In this document: positions 26,150 through 35,656 of the stretch, piece by piece
Layout of the letters: each line of letters begins with the position of its first letter
How positions within the stretch are numbered: the stretch's first letter is position 1
DNA from: Bacteroidota bacterium
GTDB taxonomy: Bacteria; Bacteroidota; Bacteroidia; B-17B0; Aurantibacillaceae
Assembly: GCA_013697245.1 (NCBI GenBank)
Contig: JACCXH010000007.1
Location: forward strand, 62,001 to 126,000
Length of the DNA stretch: 64,000 bases
Direction: 5' to 3'
Translations under genes and position numbers: made by a program
Notes under the pieces: generated by a model
What the model was told of the DNA's origin: nothing
Seen by the model: only the letters and a program-made list of their open reading frames with translations
The model's database searches: none

Positions 26150-27841
26150 ATGCAAAGAAATTTTGTTAAAGCAGATTTTACCATTACTACATGGGAATTA
26201 TTAAAACCATATTTTACCGAACTAAAAGAAAGAAAGATCTCTTCTGTTTCTGACTTAGAAAATTGGCTAAAAGATTATAGCGAGTTAAGCGCGGTGATAA
26301 GTGAGAACATGGCCTGGCGTTATATTAAAATGACCTGCGATACAGCCAATACAGAACTACGCGACAGCTTTAATGATTTTGTGCAGAACATTGAGCCGCA
26401 CATTTCGCCCATTGCAAATGACCTGAACAAAAAAATTATAGCAACGCCATTTAAAGATCAACTAACCAAGGCTGGTTATGATATTTATTTACGTGGCATT
26501 AAAAACAGTATCGATCTTTTTAGAGAAGAGAATATTCCGTTAAATACAAAGCTGCAGGAATTAGAACAGCAGTTTGGCGAAATTAACGGCGCACAAAGTA
26601 TTGAATATGCCGGAGAAAAAATGACACTACAAAAGGCCGGTATCTTTTTAAAAGACCTAAATAGGGCTGTGCGCGAAGAAGTATATCAAAAAGTTCAAAC
26701 ACGGCGTGCGCAAGATGAAGATGCGCTGAACGAACTTTTTACAAAATTAATTGAACTAAGAAACCAAGTTGCCCTAAATGCAGGTTTTAAAAATTACCGC
26801 GATTATAAACATCAGGCTTTAGCGCGTTTTGATTATTCTGTACAGGATTGTTTAAATTTTCACGAAGCCGTTAAATTGCATGCTGTACCTTTAATTAACG
26901 AGCATGATAAGCAGCGTAAACAAAAATTAAAACTGGATGATTACCGTCCATGGGATACTTCGGTAGATGAAGAAGGACTTCCACCTTTAAAACCATTTTC
27001 TACAGCGCAAGAATTAATTGACAAAACAATTTCGTGCTTTAATAAATTAGACCCATTTTTTGGAGAGTGTATAAACACCATGCAGAAAATGAAACGCCTT
27101 GATCTTGAAAGTAGATTGGGCAAAGCGCCTGGCGGATATCAATATCCCTTATATGAAACAGATGTGCCATTTATTTTTATGAACTCTGTTGGTTTGCACC
27201 GCGACCTTGTAACTATGGTACACGAAGGCGGCCATGCCATACACTCTTTTTTGGATTTTGATCTTGCATTAGTAGATTTTAAATCGCCTCCAAGTGAAGT
27301 GGCCGAATTAGCAAGTATGAGCATGGAGTTAATGAGCATGGAACATTGGGATGAGTTCTTTAAAACGGATGAAGAATTAAAACGCGCCAAACGTCAACAG
27401 TTGGAAGGCGTTATGGATACTTTACCATGGATCGCAGCCATTGATAAATTTCAACATTGGATCTACGAAAATCCAAAGCACACAACTGCGGAACGTTATG
27501 AAGAATGGCAAAAAATAATTGCAGATTTTGGAAGCAATGTAATAAATTATAAAGGATTGGAAAGCAATTTAAAACGCAGGTGGCAAGTGCAGTTGCATTT
27601 ATACGAAGTACCGTTCTATTATATTGAATATGGCTTTGCGCAATTAGGCGCAGTTGCTGTATGGCGCAATTATAAACGTAACCCGAAAGATGCCATCGAA
27701 AAATATAAAAAAGCATTGTCTTTAGGTTACACACAATCTATCCCAAAAATTTACGAAGCGGCAGGAATTAAATTTGACTTTAGCCCGGCTTACATTAAAG
27801 AGCTAATGGATTTTGTGAAAGAAGAATACGCGAAGATTTAA
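26150..27841 (+). CDS. M3 family oligoendopeptidase (PepF-like)
   Basis: A 563-residue cytosolic zinc peptidase. The zinc-binding motif HEGGH lies at 358-362 (H358, E359, H362), with the third ligand expected in the SPPSEVAELASMSMELMS helix (Glu, about residues 384-390). The N-terminal helical domain has the usual oligoendopeptidase repeats, and a C-terminal FYYIEYGFAQLGAVAVW block contains the substrate-binding Tyr and His region. It degrades short peptides. It follows the patatin gene by 3 bases and converges on ftsE across a palindromic repeat. Confidence 0.94.
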   Translation: MQRNFVKADFTITTWELLKPYFTELKERKISSVSDLENWLKDYSELSAVISENMAWRYIKMTCDTANTELRDSFNDFVQNIEPHISPIANDLNKKIIATPFKDQLTKAGYDIYLRGIKNSIDLFREENIPLNTKLQELEQQFGEINGAQSIEYAGEKMTLQKAGIFLKDLNRAVREEVYQKVQTRRAQDEDALNELFTKLIELRNQVALNAGFKNYRDYKHQALARFDYSVQDCLNFHEAVKLHAVPLINEHDKQRKQKLKLDDYRPWDTSVDEEGLPPLKPFSTAQELIDKTISCFNKLDPFFGECINTMQKMKRLDLESRLGKAPGGYQYPLYETDVPFIFMNSVGLHRDLVTMVHEGGHAIHSFLDFDLALVDFKSPPSEVAELASMSMELMSMEHWDEFFKTDEELKRAKRQQLEGVMDTLPWIAAIDKFQHWIYENPKHTTAERYEEWQKIIADFGSNVINYKGLESNLKRRWQVQLHLYEVPFYYIEYGFAQLGAVAVWRNYKRNPKDAIEKYKKALSLGYTQSIPKIYEAAGIKFDFSPAYIKELMDFVKEEYAKI

Positions 27842-27898
27842 GCCTCATCCTAAATCCTTCTCCAAAGGAGAAGGACTTTCTATGGAAGTGTGAGGCTT
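27840..27898. repeat. Palindromic intergenic element between convergent genes
   Basis: Nested inverted repeats fill the gap: an outer 8-bp stem AAGCCTCA/TGAGGCTT (27840-27847 with 27891-27898) and an inner perfect 9-bp stem TCCTTCTCC/GGAGAAGGA (27855-27863 with 27867-27875) around AAA. The inner motif looks like a dispersed REP-type palindrome seen in many bacterial genomes. It may act as a two-way transcription end, since both stop codons touch it. Only one copy is seen in this window. Confidence 0.65.
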
Positions 27899-28566
27899 TA
27901 ATTCTTCTCTATCACTTTTCCATTCTCGAAAAGCAAAGTGCGCGATTTAAATTTATTGTACACCAGCATATCATGTGTTGCAAATAGAACAGCGCAACCA
28001 CTCTCGCTTAATTGCTTCAGTAGCACTAATATTTCTTCGGAAGTTTCAGGATCTAAATTACCGGTTGGCTCATCGGCTAAAATAAGTTCCGGATTATTTA
28101 CCAAAGCGCGAGCAATGCTAACGCGTTGCTGCTCACCACCCGAAAGCTCATGTGGCATTTTATTTTCTTTACCATCCAGGCTCACCTTTTTAAGCACATC
28201 CAACACACGTTCTTTGATCTTTGCTTCTTCTTTCCAACCGGTGGCTTTCATTACAAATTTTAAATTATCGTAAATACTTCTGTCACCGAGTAATTGAAAA
28301 TCCTGAAAAACAATTCCTAGTCGCCTTCGCAAAAATGGAATTTCTTTTTGCTTAAGATCATTCAGTATAAAGCCGCAAACCTTGGCGGTGCCGTTATTTA
28401 ATGTTAAATCGCCATAAATGGTCTTTAAAAAGCTACTCTTGCCGCTGCCCGTTTTACCAAGCAAATAAACAAACTCACCTTTTTTTACTTCAACACTTAA
28501 ATTCCCAACCACAGGGCGCTCATCCTGAAAAATAGTCACATTATCAAACTTTATCAATTCGCTCAT
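27898..28566 (-). CDS. ftsE: Cell-division ABC ATPase FtsE-like
   Basis: A 222-residue ABC ATP-binding subunit. Walker A is GKTGSGKSS (about 37-45), the Q-loop is VFQDFQLL, the signature is LSGGEQQRV, Walker B is LILADEPTGNLD and the switch His is in ATHD. The FtsE-like blocks are DFQLLGDRSIYDN and ADEPTGNLDPETS. FtsE pairs with the membrane protein FtsX to control peptidoglycan hydrolysis at division; ftsX is not beside it here. A MacB/LolD-type ATPase is the alternative. Confidence 0.85.
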   Translation of the reverse strand: MSELIKFDNVTIFQDERPVVGNLSVEVKKGEFVYLLGKTGSGKSSFLKTIYGDLTLNNGTAKVCGFILNDLKQKEIPFLRRRLGIVFQDFQLLGDRSIYDNLKFVMKATGWKEEAKIKERVLDVLKKVSLDGKENKMPHELSGGEQQRVSIARALVNNPELILADEPTGNLDPETSEEILVLLKQLSESGCAVLFATHDMLVYNKFKSRTLLFENGKVIEKN

Positions 28567-28729
28567 AGTTGTAATAAACTTCTAAGGTAATTCTAATGTA
28601 ACTTTTATTCTAAAAAGAGTTATTCCAATATCAACACACAAGGGTTAATAACTGCAAGAGCTAGGCATTAAAGTGTAGCTCTAAGGAAAGTAAATTTAGT
28701 GTGACAAAATTTTGGCAATTTAATTTTTA

Positions 28730-31700
28730 ATGAAGCACATAAAAAAGCTCAGTGCCCTGGCACTCTTTATATTTTTTTGTTCCACGTTCCTGGCACAAAA
28801 AACCGCAATTTTTACCGATAAAGATGTGCTCTACAAGCAGGGTGTAGACCTTTTTGATAAAAAACAATTTGTGCAATCTCAAAAAAGTTTTAGTGAATAT
28901 GCAGCCGTAAGTAACTCAAAAATTTTAAAAGCAGATGCTGTTTATTACTCAGCCGCTTGCGCCATTGAGTTGTTCAATAAGGACGGCGAATGGCAAATGA
29001 AGCAGTTCGTAGAAAAGTTCCCCGAAAGCAACAAGATCAATAATGCCAATTTTTATTTAGGGAAATCGAATTTCAGAAAGAAAAAATACCAGGAAACAAA
29101 TGAATTCTTTGAAAAGGTGGATGTTTACAAATTAGACAAAGATCAACTGGCAGAATTTTATTTTAAGCGCGGTTATAGCAATCTGGAAACGGGGCAGGAT
29201 GAAAAAGCAAAGACAGATTTTTATGAGATAAAAGATGTAGATAATAAATATGCATCGCCGGCAACCTATTATTATTCGCACATCACTTACAAAGAAAAAA
29301 ATTACGAAATAGCTTTACAAGGTTTTAATAAATTAGTAGGCAACGAAACCTTTGGTAGCGTAGTACCCTATTACATTACGCAAATTTATTTTATACAAGG
29401 GAAATACGATAAGGTTGTAAAAGAAGCACCTGCATTGTTAAGTGATAGTGCCAACGTGCAAAAAGAGGACGAAATTAATCGCATGATAGGTGAGAGTTAT
29501 TTTAATTTAAAAGATTATAGCAATGCCTTAACGTATTTAAAGAAAACAAATCTTGCTTCCGGTAACTCGCACGGTAGTTATGCTTTAGCATATTGTTATT
29601 ATAAGATAAATGATTGCGCCAATGCGGTAATTAATTTTGAAAAAGTTACAGTGGACAAAGATTCCTTAGCACAAAGCGCTTGGTACCATATGGCAGATTG
29701 CTATGTAAAGCTTGGAGAAAAAATAAAAGCTAAAAATGCTTATTATAGCGCTTATCAATTAAATCTTGATAAAAAAATTACCGAAGATGCCTTGTTTGCT
29801 TTTGCAAAGCTAAGCTACGAATTGGATTTTAGTCCGTTTAACGAAGCCGTGAAAGCGTTTAGCAAATATTTAAAGGAATATCCAACGTCCCCAAGAAAAG
29901 ATGAATGTTATAACTATTTAATTAATGTTTATTCTACCACAAAAAATTATGACCTGGCCATCAAAAGTATTGAAGCTCTTGGAAGTATTGATCCTATCTT
30001 AAAAGTAACCTATCAAAAATTAATTTATTTTAATGGTGTAGAATTTTTTAATAATAATAATTTGGATAATGCCGAGAAACAATTTAAGAAATCGCTGCAA
30101 CAAAATACCGATTTAAAATTAAACGCCTTGAACCAATATTGGTTAGGAGAAATTTCTTACATCCGCAAAGATTACACCACGGCTATTGAGGCCTGGAAAA
30201 AATTTCAGCTAATGGATGGCGTGGTGCAATTACACGAATATGATCTGAGTAACTACGCTTTGGGGTATTCGTACTTTCAGCGCAAAGAAAAAGATGATTT
30301 TACAAATGCCAATATTTCTTTCCGTAAATTTTTGTTGACAAAACAGACCTATGATGAAAATAAAATTACAGATGCTTACATACGCGTAGGCGATAGTTAT
30401 TTTATGAACCGCGATTTTGCACAAGCATCCGATAATTACAAAATAGCAATTACAAAAAACAAACTGGATGTAGATTATTGTCTATATCAAAAAGCATTAT
30501 GCGATGGTTTAAATAAAAACTATACCGAGAAAATTGCTGAGCTAAAGAAGATTGAAACGCGTTACCCCGGCTCAAATTATTTAAGCGCTGCCTTGAATGA
30601 AATTGCCGATACTTATTACAACAATATAAAAGATCAGGAAAACGCGATCATATATTATAATAAGATCTTAAAAAACTATCCTAATTCTTCTTTTATGCCT
30701 AATTGTAACGCGCAGCTAGGAAATATTTATTACGAGCGTAAGCAGGATGATAAAGCGCTTGAGTATTTTGACAAATTTGTAAAATACGATTCCAAAAGTG
30801 ATGCTGCAAAAGAAGCCATGGAAGTAATAAAAAAGATCTATACAGAGAAGGGTAAGATAGATGAGATGGAAAAATATTTTGCCGCACTTGGTAATCCATT
30901 ATCTGAAAATCAAATTGAAAAAGCAACTTACATTGCTGCCTATGATGCTTTCTATACACAAAAAGATTGCGATGCCGCTATGCCTAAATGGGAAGCGTAC
31001 TTTAAAAAATTTCCGAACGGTAAATACATTAACGAAGCACAGTTCAGTTTTTCAGAATGTGCCTACACAAAAGGTCTGTTTGAACTGGCATTACCAGGAT
31101 ATTTATTTGTGATACAAAAACCGAGGGGACTTTACAGCGAAGTGTCACTTACTAAAGCTTCATACTTATACTACAAGGATAAAAAATACCAGGAGGCATT
31201 ACCGCTTTATTTACAAATGCAGGAAATAGCTGAGTCGCCTGTAAATAAAAGTCTTTCCAAATTAGGAGCCATGCGCTGCGCATTTTATTTAAATCAATTT
31301 GAAACTGCTTTAACAGAGTGTACAAAAGTATTAGCTACAGAAAAATTAACACCGCAGCAAGTTACCGAAGCAAAATACATTAAAGCAAAATCGTTATACG
31401 AAACCGCCCGCTACGATGATGCCATGATCGAATTTAAAGCAATGACCAAAGCGGCCAAAAATAATACCGGAGCAGAAGCTTATTATTATATTGCAAAGAT
31501 ACAATTCAATAAAAAAGAATATAAAGAAGTTGAAAAAACGATCAATAAACTGGTGAGCTACGAGTACAGTAACGACGACTGGAATAATAAAGGCATGATA
31601 CTGCTGGCAGACGCATATATAGCAAAAGGCGATGATGCTGATGCGCAGGTTATTTTAGAGAGTTTAATTGAGAGTAAAGCCAAGCAGGAATATTTGGATG

Positions 31701-31897
31701 AAGCTAATAAACGTTTGGAAATTATAAAAGCAAAACAAGCCGCAAAAGAAGCGGCAGAGAAAAAAACATCTTATGACGATATGAAAGTGCAATTTAATCA
31801 AACACATAATGATGCAACCATTATGCAGGAGATAAAATTTGAAGCTGAAGGAAAAGAAGCGCCAAAAGATTCAACAACTACAAAGCAACCAAACTAA
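28730..31897 (+). CDS. Large exported TPR protein
   Basis: A 1055-residue protein with a signal peptide (about 1-22, cut before QKTAIF). Nearly the whole chain is a solenoid of tetratricopeptide-like repeats (for example NANFYLGKSNFRKKKYQE, GSYALAYCYYKINDCANA, NQYWLGEISYIRKDYTTA), about 25-30 in all. The C-terminus is charged and low in complexity. TPR solenoids mediate protein-protein contact; this one is predicted to be periplasmic. The next gene, an outer-membrane barrel, begins 3 bases after its stop, so the two should be co-expressed and may interact. Confidence 0.85.
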   Translation: MKHIKKLSALALFIFFCSTFLAQKTAIFTDKDVLYKQGVDLFDKKQFVQSQKSFSEYAAVSNSKILKADAVYYSAACAIELFNKDGEWQMKQFVEKFPESNKINNANFYLGKSNFRKKKYQETNEFFEKVDVYKLDKDQLAEFYFKRGYSNLETGQDEKAKTDFYEIKDVDNKYASPATYYYSHITYKEKNYEIALQGFNKLVGNETFGSVVPYYITQIYFIQGKYDKVVKEAPALLSDSANVQKEDEINRMIGESYFNLKDYSNALTYLKKTNLASGNSHGSYALAYCYYKINDCANAVINFEKVTVDKDSLAQSAWYHMADCYVKLGEKIKAKNAYYSAYQLNLDKKITEDALFAFAKLSYELDFSPFNEAVKAFSKYLKEYPTSPRKDECYNYLINVYSTTKNYDLAIKSIEALGSIDPILKVTYQKLIYFNGVEFFNNNNLDNAEKQFKKSLQQNTDLKLNALNQYWLGEISYIRKDYTTAIEAWKKFQLMDGVVQLHEYDLSNYALGYSYFQRKEKDDFTNANISFRKFLLTKQTYDENKITDAYIRVGDSYFMNRDFAQASDNYKIAITKNKLDVDYCLYQKALCDGLNKNYTEKIAELKKIETRYPGSNYLSAALNEIADTYYNNIKDQENAIIYYNKILKNYPNSSFMPNCNAQLGNIYYERKQDDKALEYFDKFVKYDSKSDAAKEAMEVIKKIYTEKGKIDEMEKYFAALGNPLSENQIEKATYIAAYDAFYTQKDCDAAMPKWEAYFKKFPNGKYINEAQFSFSECAYTKGLFELALPGYLFVIQKPRGLYSEVSLTKASYLYYKDKKYQEALPLYLQMQEIAESPVNKSLSKLGAMRCAFYLNQFETALTECTKVLATEKLTPQQVTEAKYIKAKSLYETARYDDAMIEFKAMTKAAKNNTGAEAYYYIAKIQFNKKEYKEVEKTINKLVSYEYSNDDWNNKGMILLADAYIAKGDDADAQVILESLIESKAKQEYLDEANKRLEIIKAKQAAKEAAEKKTSYDDMKVQFNQTHNDATIMQEIKFEAEGKEAPKDSTTTKQPN

Positions 31898-31900
31898 GCG

Positions 31901-33649
31901 ATGAGTGTATTAGACATACCTGAAAGGAAAACAGAAAAGAAAAAAGAGTTTCTCACTAAGCGTCGTAAAAAACAATTAGAGTGGGCGCTTATTCTTTTGA
32001 TTATTTTTGGATATGCTGCTGCAGTAATGGCGCAACAACAAACCGGCATTAACGATCTTAATTACCAGGCACAAAGCGAATTTCAACCAACCATAAAAGA
32101 TGCCATTAAATTTTCGGATGTGCCGGAGATAAAAGATACTGTAAAACGCCTTCAAAATATTAAGTATGGTATTATCAGCGTTCCGCTGTTTCCAAAATAC
32201 CAAGTGCAGCCTATTGCTCAGGCAAAATTACAGAACGAACCTTTAAATAAATTGTATCATTCATTATTAAAAGTGGGTTATGGGCCAATTTACAATATGC
32301 CTTATGCCGAATTCTGGATAGGCAATACAAGGTCGCGTGAAACCAATTATGGTGCACACCTCAAACATTTGTCCGGCACACCACATTTAGAAGGTGTTGG
32401 TTATGGCGGCTATAGCGACAATGAAGTAAATCTTTTTGCAAAACAATTCTACAAGAAACATACTTTATCAGGCGACTTTAATTACGAAAGAAACGTCATA
32501 CATTATTATGGATATGATACTAGTTTAAATAAACTGGAAAATGATTTTACGCGTCAGCGCTATCAATTATTTGAGCCTAAATTAAGATTGGTAAGTCACT
32601 ACACCGATAGTACACACATTAATCACGACCTGGGTTTAAGTTATTACAATTTGCAAAATCTTTATCGCGAAACAGAGAATAATATTAAGTTCAATGGCAA
32701 CGGCAGTATGTTCATTAACAAAGAAAAATTAAACGTTAATTTCCTTGCCGATTATTATAATCACAAACAAGCCAATGATACATTAAATGACCTTATACTC
32801 AGTCTTAACCCGTCTTTTGAAGCCGGCGGTAGCAAATGGCATGCAGATATTGGTTTAACAGGAACCTTAGATAATTTTAAAAACAAAACACGTTTTTACT
32901 TTTACCCAAAACTAAATGTTTTTTATAATGTGTATGAAAATATGGTAATTCCATACGCCGGTGTAAGCGGTGGCTTACAAAAAAATAGTTTTAGAAGCTT
33001 GAGCAAGGAAAATATGTTTGTTGATACAACATTAAATTATACCAACACCAATAATAAATACAATGCATTTATTGGTTTAAGAGGTAATTTAAGCAGCAAA
33101 ACTTCTTATGATGCAAAAGTAAGTTACGCGCAATACGACAGTCTGCAATTTTTTGTAATCAACTACAGTGGAATAAACCAAGTTTATAACCGGTTTAATA
33201 TTGTGTATGATAATACCACTTTACTAACCGTTAGTGGACAATTAAAATATCAACTCAAAGAAAAATTTAATGTTATTGCCAAAGGGAATTATTATTTATA
33301 TAAAACAAAAAATTTAACCCGTGCATATCAAAAACCCGATTATGACCTAACAGTTTCGGGGATCTATAACCTGCAAAGTAAGATCATTATAAAAACAGAT
33401 CTTTTCTTTGTTGGGCAACAATGGGCACTTTCGCCAATTACAGACGCAAGTACGGGTGTAAATACTTTTGGCCCTAAACAAATAAAGGGCTGGGCCGATA
33501 TTAATTTAGGGGCCGAATACCGTTATAGCAAAATGTTAAGCTTCTTTGTTCAGTTAAATAACATTGCCAACCAGCGCTATTACCGTTGGGACAGGTATCC
33601 GAGCCAACGTTTTAACTTTATGTTTGGCGTAACTTTTGTGCCATTTTAA
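31901..33649 (+). CDS. Outer-membrane beta-barrel protein, TonB-receptor-like without plug domain
   Basis: A 582-residue protein. The N-terminus has an unusually long basic region (residues 1-26, KKKEFLTKRRKK) before the hydrophobic signal core (about 27-44, ending AVMAQ). The rest is made of alternating strands ending in a barrel-closing FNFMFGVTFVPF. The late blocks resemble TonB-dependent receptors (YRYSKMLSFFVQLNNIANQRYYRWDRYPSQ), but there is no plug domain, TonB box or carboxypeptidase-regulatory domain. It is coupled to the large TPR gene by a 3-base gap. Substrate and function are unknown. Confidence 0.8.
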   Translation: MSVLDIPERKTEKKKEFLTKRRKKQLEWALILLIIFGYAAAVMAQQQTGINDLNYQAQSEFQPTIKDAIKFSDVPEIKDTVKRLQNIKYGIISVPLFPKYQVQPIAQAKLQNEPLNKLYHSLLKVGYGPIYNMPYAEFWIGNTRSRETNYGAHLKHLSGTPHLEGVGYGGYSDNEVNLFAKQFYKKHTLSGDFNYERNVIHYYGYDTSLNKLENDFTRQRYQLFEPKLRLVSHYTDSTHINHDLGLSYYNLQNLYRETENNIKFNGNGSMFINKEKLNVNFLADYYNHKQANDTLNDLILSLNPSFEAGGSKWHADIGLTGTLDNFKNKTRFYFYPKLNVFYNVYENMVIPYAGVSGGLQKNSFRSLSKENMFVDTTLNYTNTNNKYNAFIGLRGNLSSKTSYDAKVSYAQYDSLQFFVINYSGINQVYNRFNIVYDNTTLLTVSGQLKYQLKEKFNVIAKGNYYLYKTKNLTRAYQKPDYDLTVSGIYNLQSKIIIKTDLFFVGQQWALSPITDASTGVNTFGPKQIKGWADINLGAEYRYSKMLSFFVQLNNIANQRYYRWDRYPSQRFNFMFGVTFVPF

Positions 33650-33704
33650 TAGCCCCTTTTTTTATTAAAAATCCTTACCTTTACTTTTCATTTAGTAAAA
33701 AGGT

Positions 33705-34586
33705 ATGGCGCGTTTAAACGTTTTAAAAACTTACAAAATATATATTGGTGGTCAGTTTCCCCGTACCGAAAGCGGACGTTACTACGAACTGCTAAATAAA
33801 AAAAGCGAAACAATTGCCAACGTTTGTCTTTCATCACGAAAAGATTTTAGGAACACTGTAGTTGCCGCGCGCTCTGCATTTTCAGTTTGGAGCGGAAAAA
33901 CAGCTTTCAACCGCAGCCAGATCTTATACCGCATTGCCGAAATGCTGGAAGGTAGAAAAGCACAATTCATTGAAGAGTTGGTGTTGCAAGGCCTGTCAAC
34001 AAAAGAGGCAGAAACAGAAGTTTTACAAAGTATAGACAGGCTGGTGTATTATGCCGGCTGGTGTGATAAATACCCTGCTTTATTTAGTTCGGTAAATCCT
34101 GTTGCTTCCTCGCATTTTAATTTTTCTGTGCCGGAGCCAACCGGTGTTGTTTCGGTAATAGCGCCTGAAGATTCAGGTTTATTGGGATTAGTAAGTGTTA
34201 TCGCACCAATTATCTGTGGCGGAAATACCTGTGTTGTACTTGCATCAAACAGCTTGCCGTTAAGCGCTGTTACATTTGCTGAAGTTCTTGCCACATCTGA
34301 TCTTCCGGGTGGTGTAGTAAATATTTTAACCGGTACTTCAAAAGAATTGCATAGTCACTTTTCATCTCACATGGATGTAAATGCAGTTATTTATTGCAGA
34401 AATAATAAAGAAGAAGCAAAAATTATTTCAGAGAATGCTTCTTTAAATGTAAAACGCTCTTTTAACTGGAATAAAGATTGGGTAAAAGATGAAAATCAAA
34501 ATCCTTATTTGATCTTAGACCTGCAGGAAATTAAAACAACCTGGCACCCTATCGAGAATATTGGTATTGGTGGCGCTAAATATTAA
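33705..34586 (+). CDS. Aldehyde dehydrogenase-like protein lacking the catalytic domain
   Basis: A 293-residue protein matching only the N-terminal NAD-binding half of aldehyde dehydrogenases (usually about 480 residues). Family blocks seen are YIGGQFPRTESGRYYE, AVVAARSAFSVWSGKTAFNRSQILYRIAEML, PTGVVSVIAPEDSGLLGLVSVIAPIICGGNTCVV and DLPGGVVNILTG. The part carrying the catalytic Cys and the general-base Glu is absent: after HMDVNAVIYC the chain goes through a Trp-rich tail and ends at GIGGAKY. It is an intact frame with no sign of decay, so it is probably a maintained non-enzymatic homologue. Confidence 0.8.
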   Translation: MARLNVLKTYKIYIGGQFPRTESGRYYELLNKKSETIANVCLSSRKDFRNTVVAARSAFSVWSGKTAFNRSQILYRIAEMLEGRKAQFIEELVLQGLSTKEAETEVLQSIDRLVYYAGWCDKYPALFSSVNPVASSHFNFSVPEPTGVVSVIAPEDSGLLGLVSVIAPIICGGNTCVVLASNSLPLSAVTFAEVLATSDLPGGVVNILTGTSKELHSHFSSHMDVNAVIYCRNNKEEAKIISENASLNVKRSFNWNKDWVKDENQNPYLILDLQEIKTTWHPIENIGIGGAKY

Positions 34587-34643
34587 TTTCATTTTCCTGT
34601 GACTTTTATGTTACTTTTTATGTCTTAATTTTAAACTAATTTT

Positions 34644-35453
34644 ATGAGATCTGTTTGTACACTTTTTTTAAGTTTGTGTTGTGCCAATTTATTTTCTCAG
34701 AAAATATGCAAAGGCATTTTGCTGGATAGCACTAGCGGTAAACCTATTGAGTTTGCGAATATTGGCATTGTGGGTAAAGGTTTTGGAACTGTAACAAACG
34801 AACAAGGCGAATTCAATTTTGCCGTGCCTGATAGTGTCGCCAATGCGCCGGTAAAAGTTTCGATGATCGGGTACAGATCAAAAACTTTTTCGTTAGCGAC
34901 ATTAACTTCGCTTACTAAAATTACTTTGGCGCAAACTGCAACTAATTTAAATGAAGTAGCGGTTTCGGCAAAAAAAACCAAAATAAAAGTCTTGGGAAAT
35001 GATACAAAGACCGATCATGTTACGGCGGGCTTCGTTAAAAACACTTTAGGTGCCGAACTGGCAATAAAACTAAATATAAAACATCCTCAAACACATTTAA
35101 AAAAGTTTTACCTCAACATTGCAAGAAACTCGATCGAAAAACCAATTTTTAGATTTAATGTTTATAATAAAGATGCCAAAGGAAATCCTAAGGACAATAT
35201 TTTAACGCAAAATATTATTATTGAAACTAAAGAAAAGACCGGTTTGATAGAGTTAGATCTAACACCATACAATTTGTTTGTAGATGATGATGTGTTTATT
35301 TCTTTAGAATGGATAAAGGATCTAGGCGATGTAAAGGGATTATTCTTTTCGGCAAAATTAGTTGGCAGTCCAACTTATTACCGCCAGGCAAGTCAGGATA
35401 AATGGCAAAAAATTCCTGTGGGTATTGGCCTTCACGCCGAAGTGGCGTATTAA
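34644..35453 (+). CDS. Exported protein with carboxypeptidase-regulatory-like domain
   Basis: A 269-residue protein with a signal peptide (about 1-18, cut before QKICKG). Residues 20-105 form a CarboxypepD_reg-like beta-sandwich (CKGILLDSTSGKPIEFANIGIVGKGFGTVTNEQGEF, ending LNEVAVSA), as found at the N-terminus of SusC-type receptors. The second half (about 115-269) is a separate beta-rich domain of unknown type with no barrel or plug following. It is likely periplasmic or on the outer membrane. Function is unknown. Confidence 0.8.
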   Translation: MRSVCTLFLSLCCANLFSQKICKGILLDSTSGKPIEFANIGIVGKGFGTVTNEQGEFNFAVPDSVANAPVKVSMIGYRSKTFSLATLTSLTKITLAQTATNLNEVAVSAKKTKIKVLGNDTKTDHVTAGFVKNTLGAELAIKLNIKHPQTHLKKFYLNIARNSIEKPIFRFNVYNKDAKGNPKDNILTQNIIIETKEKTGLIELDLTPYNLFVDDDVFISLEWIKDLGDVKGLFFSAKLVGSPTYYRQASQDKWQKIPVGIGLHAEVAY

Positions 35454-35455
35454 TT

Positions 35456-35605
35456 TCAGATCGAACCTTTGCTGGATTTTCTTACTCTTTTATTTTTAAC
35501 CATTCCCGGGCATCCGTCGCATTTGTTTTTATGAAAGAGACAACTTTCCATTGTAGATGCTACAAGAGCTAAAATTGAAAAAATAATAAGGCTTCGCTTA
35601 AACAT
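35456..35605 (-). CDS. Small Cys-containing lipoprotein, 49 residues
   Basis: A short frame read from an ATG at 35605-35603 to TGA at 35458-35456. The protein starts MFKRS, has a hydrophobic run (LIIFSILALVAST) and a lipobox-like MESC with Cys at 22, then a Cys pair CDGC (29 and 32), PGM and a basic tail (KNKRVRKSSKG). TATATTTG, an exact -7 box, lies 11 bases upstream. The signal, the box and its fit in a gap between two plus-strand genes argue that it is real. No family can be named with certainty. Confidence 0.6.
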   Translation of the reverse strand: MFKRSLIIFSILALVASTMESCLFHKNKCDGCPGMVKNKRVRKSSKGSI

Positions 35606-35656
35606 AATTGGTATTACAAATATACGGGAAATTTTTAGTATTTTTAGACTTCAAAA

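Noticed and set aside
27411..27734. 107-residue minus-strand open frame inside the M3 peptidase gene
   Set aside because: It is complementary to the conserved catalytic domain, with no signal or motif.
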